Shown piece after piece: positions 12,801 through 24,800 of a DNA stretch of 64,000 nt. The notes beneath the pieces were generated by a model, which made no database searches, was not told the DNA's origin, and worked only from the letters and a program-made list of their open reading frames with translations. The number at the start of each line of letters is the position of its first letter. Within the stretch, counting starts at the first letter, position 1. The position numbers were made by a program, and so were the translations under genes. The stretch is from Panopea generosa (taxonomy: Eukaryota > Mollusca > Bivalvia > Adapedonta > Hiatellidae). Location: contig CM055895.1 in the NCBI GenBank assembly GCA_029582155.1, forward strand, positions 11,168,270 through 11,232,269, in the 5' to 3' direction.

Positions 12801-15800
12801 CTTAGGATCGTTATATATTTTGTAAATACAAAAATATCATTCAGCTTGGGTGAAATATTGCAAGGATAGATAATTTAATATGCATTATAAATAGATCAAA
12901 GAATTGTTACACTTTTTTGTAAATAAAAATTAAATATCACTCCCTTTGGATAAAATATATTGCAAAGATAGATCATTTATATAATATTATAAATTTATAT
13001 ACTTTATTATTCTCAGATGACCTATTTATATGTTGACTTGCCATAAAACACCATTCATTCATTCATTCATTCATTATTTTCAAATGAGATTGTTTTATCA
13101 GCAATGCTCCATCACTTGTAGATTTGCATCCTGTACAATTACAGGAGGTGGGCCAGAAAACAGCTCTTTACATTAAATTACTATAATTGATAAAACTTTA
13201 ATTTTGAAATAAAACACAACTATTGTTTATATTTGAACGCTGTCTCGCAGGAACAAAGAGAACGACTACCAGCAGTACAACAGAATTTTACACTACAGCA
13301 GAGTTTTACACAGGTTATTTTGGCATGGTTTATACAGTATTAGGCCATAATAAATGAATTGCTAGATTATCATCCCTGCCTGCCCCCTAATTTTCATGCC
13401 GCCCTGACCCTTTTTATTTCCATAATGTAAAAACATCCTCCCAACCTCCTCATTTTTAAGAAAAATTTGGATGATAATCTAACAATTAATTTATAATGGC
13501 CTTATCTAACATATATTGAAGGGACACACAACAATTTTGTGCAATTTTCACTAAGCACTGTTTCTGAAAATTGTATGTGTAGTTTTATATACATGTGATT
13601 CAAATAAAATATTCACATACCCCAGTATGTAAAACACAGTATAAACCCATTATTAAAAACATATTTTAAGGTAGTTTGTGGTATTCCTATCAGATTTTTT
13701 GACATCTAGCGTAAATTATCAAAAATCTGTACACTTGTACTATGAAGTGTCAATTGACATTTTCGACTTCTTCCCAAAAAACATAGGCTCAATTGTAACG
13801 AAATGTTGTATGCAGCTTTGGTACCTAAGTGTGAATCAAAATTGTGAATTGCATGGTCCTCACCACCCTGGGGCATTTGGGGTGGGCCTAAAACAGTCAT
13901 ATTCTTTAAAAATCTTCTAACTATTACAAGCACCGTGAGCATGATAATGAACACATATAGGTCTCTTATAAAAATTGTGATTTGCATGTCCCTGGGTTTG
14001 TGATCTGGCCCTGGGGGTGGGACATAAAAAAATTAAAGGTTACCTTTAAAAATCTTCTTATTATTATAGGAAGTACTCAGAAACAAATTGTGATCATTAT
14101 TTTTGACATCTATGGGTTCTTTATAAAATTTGTGAATTTCATACCCCATGGTCTCACGGTATGGCCCTGGGGTGGGGCCTACTTTACTAAATCTATATAA
14201 GAGAAAATGACAAAAAAACATTATTTCTTATGGCTGAATAGACTTATGTGAATGTTTTTTTTTGTGATTTGTTGTTGCTGACATGACAGCTAACATCTAT
14301 GTGAATTTCATGGTCTCCATGAGGTCTTAGGTGCGGGGAGGGTCCAAAACAGTCAAATTCAAGGTAAACTTTAAGAATCTTCTTATTATTATAGGAAGCA
14401 CTCAGAAACAAATTGTGATCATGGTTATTGACATCTATGGGTCCTTTATAATATTAATAAATTTCATGTTCCTGGGTCTCAATGTTTGGCCCTGGGGATG
14501 AGGCCTTCTTTACTAAATCTATATAAGAAAATTTGTCAAAAAATGTTATTTCTTATGACTGAATAGACTTACGTGAATGTTTTTCGGATAATCAGTTGAC
14601 TGTTAAGGCCCATGGGTCTCTTGTTAAACTACTTATTTTATTTTCTGTGATCAGATTATAACTACCATAAACTACCATAATTTTATCATACCATGTGAAA
14701 GAAAAAAATTCTAAGAAAATATTTTTTTAAATAAGAGTTTTTACGTGCATATGTAGAGCTACACATACATGCAGATTGACATGGTTAGTTTTATAAAAAG
14801 GGGTATAATCTTAGATATGAAGTGTCAGATAGTTGGTAATAACTTATTTCCATTGGTAACATTTCTGACTATCAGTTCAGGGGTCGTGAGTTGAAATCCA
14901 TGCAAGATTACAGTCTCTGTAATGATTGATGTAAGACATTGCGTCTCATTGTCATTCATCTCTCACCAAGTGGGAAAGCGACCAGCCATTTGCGAAGATT
15001 AGTGTACTCAAGTATTTGTGAACCTTCCAGAGTCCCAGGAAAGAGTAGTTTGGTTAATTGATCATCTGTTAGCCCTTGATGGCATAACGTTACACTAAAT
15101 ATTTAAGCAAATCCATATAGTTATATTTTCATTAGCATAAAAGACTGGTTTAATGCATGAACATTAGTAAAATAATTTCAACATTATTGTGTGTCCCTTT
15201 AACTACCAGGGCCCAGTTGTTCAAAGCTTGGTTAGCTTAACCCTGGGTTAAGTGAAATTTTGTAACTTCAATATTTTCTATACTTAATGATTTTATGGCA
15301 ATTTAAATGCATTTTTAGAAACAATATGGCATATTTTCATAATGTTCAATAAAATAGTAACCTAAAAAGTTGTAAATCTAAAAATAATGTAAATTGAAAA
15401 TTTCGCTTAACCCAGGGTTAAGCTAACCAATCTTTGAACAACTGGGCACAGAGGGTTTGTAGCAAAGCAATATAATATACATATTTTTCCATGTTGGTCA
15501 TGCAGTTATTATTCTATACACCATACATAATATTTTCTATTGATGATAAAACTACAGTAAATCAACCAGACTGTCTACCAAATTTGGAAAATTTAATTTT
15601 TTAAATTGGTATTTTACTGTTAAAAAAATCATTAGTACCGGTAATTTAAAATTAATTATGTAAAAAATAAATAAGATTTTATCATTAAGTTTAGGCAAAG
15701 TATGTTAAGTATAATAAATAGAAGCAAAATATTTGAATTTTATTGGAAAAAACAATCCAATACAAATTTGTAATTGTATTGTTTTTATAATAATATTATA

Positions 15801-18800
15801 ATGATTGTAATGGAGAACTATGTTACTAAATTTCATAATTGCTTGACACAGCATGGCTTAAGCTAAGCTGGATGAAAATACATACACAAGTAACTAAATG
15901 TAGTTAGTTTTTGCTGCTGTTTTGTTTCACTGAAACAGGGTCACATCTAGATACTGCAGTTCTTTATTGAGGCATTTTAATGTCTGTCCGTCTTTGTTAA
16001 TCCTTTTCTGTACAATTATACAGAACACTTGGATAATTTCTGTGTAATTATTTAAGGAAATACAGTACATGGGATAGTCTTAAGTTTAATTATGTTTGTA
16101 CATTTTTAATACAGTTCATTTGGATAACCTGTGTTTAATTATGTACAGAAATACAGTACATTTGGATTTTCATTCATACTAGATCGTCATTTTCTTAATT
16201 TTTTTTATGCAGCCTAAATAAAGATCAGTTTTTGGCAGTATTTCTCCATTATTTCTATAGTGTTTCCCCATGACTGCTGTAGTATACATCTCTTATTATC
16301 TTATTAATTTACATATTTTAATATCTGTTATATGATTGTCCATTTACACTCTGTAGATGGCTGCGTTTGAAGAGTAATTTTGAGATGAAAGTGATTTATT
16401 TATTTCTTGATATTACAAAAATCCTTTAGATATACACCAATAATACATGATATACATGTACAGTTGAAACACGTTATCTCGATATCGCTTGAGTTGATAT
16501 TCCGGTAGTGTCAGTATTTTTTGCCATCTTCAACTTTTCCCTTTTCTTTGTGTATGTAAATTATATTCCTTTTAATTTGATATTGTCTATGTCGATATTT
16601 TGGATATCTCAATTCCCGTTTTACTTCCCAGTTGATCATTTTATAATTATGTGTTTTTCCACGTCATGTGAAAATCTATGCATGTCATTTTTCACAGTTT
16701 GTTTAAGACGCGACACAAATTACCGGTAAAGGACAAAGTTGTCAGTTTTGATGATTGACAGAATGTTGTAAACATAGTGTCTTGCATGTAAATTGTTTAA
16801 ATTTCATTTAGTTCAATCAATCAGTCTCAACTTATATCTCACACAGAAAAAAAAGGACCCAGATATCAGCATTTATCTCGACAGCGTAATTATACTGCAG
16901 GGACCGTAATATGAAAGTGAAAATACAATTGACGTACGACAATTATCTGGTGATGAAAATAAATATTAATCTTGAGACAAAATCTATGACGATATTCAGA
17001 TATCTCAAGTTTTTTTGGCAGTCCCTCCATTATCGAGATAACAAGTTTCGACTGTATTTATAAAAACAACTCATTAATTTTAGACTAGGTACATGAAAAG
17101 TACCGTAATGGAAATAAGCTGAATACTGGTAAATAACTTCTGTTATACATGAATATATAAATGGTGTTTTTGATAAATGTTTTACATAAATAATGAACAT
17201 TTGAGAAAAAAATTCAAATTATCTTTATATAATAAATATGCTTTCTTATATCTTTATTCTGTATTAAGTTATAATAAGTCTGTATGCTTAACTGAAATTT
17301 AAAATGATTTTTCTCAGACTCTTTTTGTGCTACAGTATTCTGGTATCATTGAGATTTATGGAGGATTTCTGTTTTTTTTTGCTCAAACATATGTTTCAAA
17401 CTAGTGTATTGTTTCCAACCATGCCACCGTATGAGAGTTTTCCATGTGGTCACCTGTATTGACTTCTTCCTTTCTCCTAAATCATAAATTCCCAATGATA
17501 TGTTTGTCTCAATACATGGTAATCACTGTTTATTTCAATTTTATTTGTTTTACATTTATTATTAAACAAGTTGCAACTTGCACAAATCGCACAGAATATA
17601 CAGTTTCCTAGATAAAACTTAATTTTTGGCACATACAATCAAACCTGTCTTAAACAGTCAGACAAGGGAAGAGGCAAAAGTGACCTTTTAAGATAGGCTG
17701 TTGTTTAATATGGGTTAATTTGCTAGATGAAAGCATAGAAATGGGAAATAACAAAACGTAGCTGTTAAGGATAAGTGGCAGCTCAATAGAGGTGACCACT
17801 TACACAGGTTTAACTGTACATGTAGGACCTGCCTTTACAGTGCCTTGTTCAGAGACGATACACACATTCTTGTTGTTGGATATGTGACATACAACACAGT
17901 GACCAACCGCTCGGCCACACTCTCCACATGAATTAACAAGCTGGGTCTAATGTGTCAGATATGACTCCTCTTTAAAATCTTATATACAGTCAAACCTGTT
18001 TAAGCTATTTCTGTTTCGCTGCAACTCTGGTTGGAATTAGATTTAACTTGCTAGGATGCATCACTACCAAATGGAGATGTGCAATATTGTCTTCTTGTTT
18101 TGGTTTGATGCTTTTTTCACAGAGTTACCTTCCTTAGATTCCATCCATTACCAAATCCTTGTCTGCAGTATTTTTCTTTAACTAACTGACAGAATTTTAT
18201 AAAACTAGCTAGGGTGCAATCACTACCAAGTGGAGATGTGCATATTGTCTTTGCGTTTCGGTTCGATGATTTTTACAGAGTTAAGGCGTTTTGATTTTGT
18301 TCATTACCAAATCCTTGTCCGCGCTATTTCTCTAAAACCTTTTGTTGGAAATTTATGAGACTAGCTTGGATGCAATCACTATAGATGGATATGTACATAT
18401 GGTTTTTGTGTTTCAGTTAAATGATTTTTTCTTGGAGTAATAACCCTTGATTCCGTTCATTACCAAATCCTTGTCCGCCCTATTTCTCTTAAACTTTTTG
18501 TTGGACATTTATGAAACTTTCTAGGAAGCATCACTATAATGTGGATATGTGCACATTGTCTTTGTGTTATGGCCCTTTGATTCTGTCCATTACCATAAAT
18601 CTTTGTTTTGATCTTCAAAAGTATGGAAAGGAATCCAGCGAGAGACACAGTTCAATGTGTTGAAGTGTAGAGTAAAGAATCAAACATCTATTCCAAATAT
18701 GACTTCCCTTTACACCTCTTTTCCCTTAACAAGCAATGCAGCTACCACTCAATCAAGCACTTGTTTGGAAAGCCTCTATCAGTTCCACCAATATCTTGTT

Positions 18801-21800
18801 TCAAATGGGCATGACTTCACTAGTTGTTGTTTTTTTTTAAAAAATGTTAATTTCTTCAATATAAAGTTTTTTGATAGTAATGCTTTAAATTGTAGGACAA
18901 ATCAATGGTGTTACTTTCAATTGCAATTTCAATGCCATCTTTATGAAAATAAGCAACAAACAAAAAATGCAATGTATGTAAAATGGTAATGTTAATAATG
19001 ACATGAAAAAGAGAGCGTTTAACTTTTATGGTGAGATATAAATTGAGACAAATTGTGATTACTACTGGTATAACAGAATTTAGGTGGAATTATCATATTT
19101 GTAGATGTGAAATTGAACAATAATACCCGCTTGTAAATTACATTTTTATTGGTATCGGTATATTTTATTAATTCCTTAACATTGTGTAATCTGTCTTATA
19201 ACTTCCTGTTTGATAAACTGTATGATAATTTCACAGTATATGATACTAGAATACCTCATAATATTCACCAGAGGGATAATCTTGGTATATTAATACATGT
19301 ATAGATATTTTGTTTATTTTATTATTGGTAAGTTGATTATTTCATGCTTTAAATGGCCTGACCAAATTGATCATAGCTTGTCTAAGGAAAAGGGCAGTCT
19401 TTAAACAATATCGATCAGTGATCCCTCATTACAGTTGATTTTTTAAAAAAAACAACACCTCATCTCTTCATGTTGAGTGATTATCACATTGTTTATAAAT
19501 GTGTTATGTGATCATAATTTGTTCTAGCATTTGTAATTCTTCAAGATCTTATCATGAAAGTTATATTTAAAATAGGGAGGGTGGTAGGGCCACTTTACCA
19601 TGGCCATTATTACATGTGTTATGTGATCATAATTTGTTTGAGAATCCATGAGTCTACAAGATGTCGTCATAACAGTTAATTTTTTAAAAAAATAATTTTG
19701 GGGGAGGGGGTTCACTTTATGATGGCCATTGTATTTTGTTATGTGATTACAATTTGTTTTAGCAGTCGTGAATCTACAAGACATTCATCATTACAGTTAA
19801 ATTTTCAAAAAACAAACATTTTGGGGGGAGTGGGGGTCATTTTACCATGGTCATTGTATATTGACCTCCCCTCCCCGTCCATCTTTCCATGATTAGTGAT
19901 TATCACATTATACATGTGTTATGCGGTCATATTTTGTTTTAGCATTAATGAATCTATAAGACATTCATCATAACAGTTAATTTTGGTGGGGTCATTTGAC
20001 CATTATCATTGTATATTGACCCCCCCCCCCCCCTCCCCTCTTCTCTTCATGGTTAGTGATTATAACATTATAAATGCATAGCATTATAGTTTAATTTTGA
20101 GATGATGTGTGTGTATAGGGGGTGGGGGAAAAGAAATTTACAATAGCCATCGTAAAGTGATCCCGTCCTCCAAAACTTATGGTTTTTTTTAAAATATGAC
20201 TTATTACTGTTATGATGAATGTCTTGTAGATTCATAGATTCACAAATGCTTAAACAAATTATGGTAACTTAACACATTTATTATGTAATGATTACTAATC
20301 ATGAAGAATTTATGTTTATGCATACAGAATTACTGTTGTTTGTGTATACAGCTATACTGTTGTTTATGTATACAGAAATACTGTTTGTGTATATAGTTAT
20401 ACTGTTGTTTGCATATACAGAAATAATGGTAGTCTTATATACAGTGATATTGTTGTTTATGTGTACATAAATAATGGTGTTTATGTGAACACTGTTGTTT
20501 ATGTGAATAGAGTAATGGTGTTTATGTATGCAGAAAAACTCTTGTTTATGTATACAGAATGATGTTGTTTATGCATGAAATAACGCTGTTGTTTATGTAA
20601 ACAGAATGATGCACTTTATGCATGAAGTAACACTGTTGTTTATGTATACAGAATGATGGTGTTATGTACACAGGAACACTGTTGTTTATGTATACAGAAT
20701 GATGCACTTTATGCATGAAGTAACACTGTTTTTATGTATACAGAATGATGCACTTTATGCATGAAGTAACACTGTTGTTTTTAATACAGAATGATGGTGT
20801 TTATGTACCCAGAAACACTGTTGTTTATGTATCGGAATAATGTTTTTTATGTACGCAGGAACACTGTTGTTTATGTATACAGAATGATGGTGTTTATGTA
20901 TACAGGAAAACTCTTGTTTATGTATACAGAATGATGGTGTTAATGTATACAGGAACACTTACACAGGAACACTGTTGTTTATGAATATAGAATAATGGTG
21001 TTTATGTATACAGGAAAACTCTTGTTTATGTATACAGAATAATAGTGTTTATGTATACAAGAAAATTGTTGTTTATTTATACAGAATAATGATGTTTATG
21101 TATGCAGGAACACTGTTGTTTATGTACACAGAATGATGGTGTTTATGTATGCTTGAACACTGTTGTTTATGTACAGAGAATGATGGTGTTTATGTATGCA
21201 GGAACACTGTTGTTTATGTACAGAGAATGATGGTGTTTATGTATGCAGGAACACTGTTGTTTATGTACAGAGAATGATGGTGTTTATGTATGCAGGAACA
21301 CTGTTGTTTATGTACACAGAATAATGGTGTTTATGTATGCAGGAAAACTCTTGTTTATGTATACAGAATAATGGTGTTTATGTATGCAGGAACACTGTTG
21401 TTTATATATACAGAATGATGGTGTTCATATATGCAGGAATACTGTTGTTTATGTATACAGAATAATGGTGTTTATGTATGCAGGAACACTGTTGTTTATG
21501 TACACAGAATTAGGATGTTTATGTATACAGGAAAACTCTTGTTTATGTATACAGAATGATGGTGTTAATATATGCAGGAACATGTTGTTTATGTATACTG
21601 AATAGTGGTGTTTATTTATGCAGTAATACTGGTGTTTATGTACCCAGAATGATGGTGTTGATGTATATATAATATATATGTATATTAATTTCAGAAGAAA
21701 AAGAAGACATAGATATCAAAGATGAATCAGGGCAAAAGAATGTTGCTGCAGATTCAGGAGCTAAGAAGAACACACAGTTTGATGGTATGTTGAAGAATTT

Positions 21801-24800
21801 GAATTGTATTCACCATATGGCAATATCTGTGTGTTAAATGTTTTGTACTTTGCGAAATGCATTGTACACTTTATGCTTCATGAAGTATTCTGCAAGTCAT
21901 ACTTTTATGTTATATTCTTTATGTGCCATATAATTTAATTTTATAACACATATGGGAATATGTACTGTGTTTCATTGACATTCTCTCTGCCACATTTCCC
22001 AAGTTATTCTGTTTGTGGCATTTGGCATTCTATATGTTGTATATGTCATTAACTTTGTTGGATTTGTGACATTCTCTTCACATTATATGTCATTCTCTGT
22101 GTCACATGTGACCTGCTTTTTGAGGCATGTGGTCAAATATCATCAGTGTTTAAGCATTTGTGCAATGTCTGGAGTCAGTCTGTCCTCTCAAAAGCTTTGA
22201 TTAGATTTTAAAAAAAAACTTAACTGTATTTGCTCGTAGAAAAGGATAATTTAAAATCCAAGATGGCTCTTGCAGCTGAAAAATAATCACAAAATTTTAT
22301 GAACTGATCTACCAGAAATATGTAAAAAATGTCAACTTTCTAGTTCTGTGTTTGAAATGAAATGCATTTATTATAAAATGGAAATAACTTGATTTTCTCC
22401 TAACTAATAAAGCAAAATGATTTATTTCCTTTGTAAACTTTCTAAAATTAAAGTTTACATAATTATTTTATTCAGTAACTTCAGTTTCCTTTAAGATATT
22501 TTGAAAAGGTAGCTTGGGCTGGGTTGCTATGAGGTCAGTCAATACAAATATTAACTCGAGTCCCCATGAAGAAGAAAATAAACCTGACATTGCTATTGGG
22601 GTAGTTAATGGAAAATAATTTAAAAAAATCATTATAACCCAGACAAACGAAGTTTTGAGGGGGTATATTGGAGTCACCCTGAGGTCGGTCTGTTGGTCTG
22701 TCGGTCTATCGGTCGGTCTGTCCGTTGCAATTTTCCTTGTCCGGAGGACATACAATGGTAGAATATAATGAGAGGAAGTGCAGTGTACAAGAAACATAAC
22801 TCTATTCTTGCTAATTACAGAGTTATTGCCCTTTGATATTTTTTCTTGTCCGGAGCATAACTTGAAAAGTACCGGATGGAATTTCATCAAGCTTCATACA
22901 ATGGTAGAATATAATGAGAGGAAGTGCAGTGTACAGGAAACATAACTCTATTCTTGCTAATTACAGAGTTATTGCCCTTTGATATATTTCCCTTTGATAT
23001 TTTTTCTTGTCCGGAGCATAACTTGAAAAGTACCGGATGGAATTTCATCAAGCTTCATACAATGGTATAATATAATGAGAGGGAGTGCAGTGTACAGGAA
23101 ACATAACTCTATTCTTGCTAATTACAGAGTTATTGCCCTTTGATATATTTCCCTTGTCCGGAGCATAACTTTTAAGGTACTGGATGGAATTTCATCAAAC
23201 TTCATACAATGGTAGAATATAATGACAGGAAGTGCAGTGTACAAGAAACATAACTCTATTCTTGCTAATTACAGAGTTATTGCCCTTTGATATATTTCCC
23301 TTGTCTGGAGCATTACTTTTAAAGTACTGGATGGAATTTCATCAAACTTCATACAATGGTAGAAAATAATGAGAGGAAGTGCAGTGTACAACAAACATAA
23401 ATATTCTTGCTTATTACAGAGTTATTGCCCTTTGATATTTTTTCTTGTCCGGAGTATAACTTGAAAAGTACCTGATGGAATTTCATCAAGCTTCATACAA
23501 TGGTAGAATATAATGAGAGGAAGTGCAGTGTACAAGAAACATAACTCTATTATTGCTAATTACAGAGTTATCGCCCTTTGATATATTTCCCTTGTCCGGA
23601 GCATTACTTTTAAAGTACTGGATGGAATTTCATCAAACTTCATACAATGGTAGAATATAATGAGAGGAAGTGCAGTGTACAAGAAACATAACTCTATTCT
23701 TGCTAATTACAGAGTTATTGCCCTTCGATATATTTCCCTTGTCCGGAGCATTACTTTTAAAGTACTGGATGGAATTTCATCAAACTTCATACAATGGTAG
23801 AATATAATGACAGGAAGTGCAGTGTACAAGAAACATAACTCTATTCTTGCTAATTACAGAGTTATTGCCCTTTGATATATTTCCCTTGTCTGGTGCAGTA
23901 CTTTTAAAGTACTTTTAAAGCCATCAGTGATAACAGTTTAATAAAGTTCATGAAAGAACCAAGTTGATGAATACATTGAGTTCGAGCAAAGCAGGTTCGA
24001 TATTGGTTTCATAGTGCTCTTGTTTGTTTCTTATCCATAAAATTGTTGTCCCTCAACATAACTCGAAAAAGTATAACATTTATTGATTGCCATGAAAGCT
24101 TGTACACTGCACAATAATTAAAAAGACTGTTTTTAATTTTAACAAAACCATAAAAAAATTAACAATACAAAAAAATCAATCCATAACATTCTCTTTTATT
24201 AAGAATTTTTTTTTGTCTGGAGCATAACTTTAAAACTATTGGATATAATTTAATAAAACTTCATACAATGGTTAACCATTTTCTGTCATGACGGCGTTCG
24301 GGGGTATTCATCACCTTCAGTGATAGGTCTAGTTTTGTTTATTTTTGCCTTGCTATAAAAAATCCAGCATATAAAAAACACAACAGGCAGCTTAGTTTAG
24401 TTTATACTAATTTATTTTAGCTCAATTGTGATGAAAGCTCAGAGCTTATTTGAATCGCTCTTGAGTCCTTTTGTTTAGTTTATACTAATTTATTTTAGCT
24501 CAATTGCAATGAAAGCTCAGAGCTTATTTGAATCGCTCTCGAATCCGCTAGTTTAGTTTATACTAATTTATTTTAGCTAGATTGCGATGAAAGTTCAGAG
24601 TTTATTTGAATCGCATTCGAGTCCGCTTCCTGGGTAGAACCAGTACCTAGTGTTGTTTTATGAGAGACATCAGGTTGAGCTTGGGACTGAACCTGCAACC
24701 TCAGGCATGAGCAGCCAACACCGTCCATTACACTCCATCCCTCTTGAAACAGGCAGCTTCTAAGGCATTTATAAGTGCATAATTCTTTCGAGATTTCAAA

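Larger units (their letters stand above)
13314..21694 (+). other. 8.4-kb intron
   Basis: The intron lies between the 63-nt exon and the next exon (ttaatttcag|AA). It holds the tandem repeats, SINE and MITEs listed below. No exon candidate was recognised in 15449-16458 or 18650-19480, which look like plain AT-rich intron. Confidence 0.7.

Noticed and set aside
22468-22890. 140-codon minus frame with RPTDRPTDRPTDQQ
   Set aside because: It comes from the cggtctgt simple-sequence part of a dispersed repeat and from the 147-bp array.
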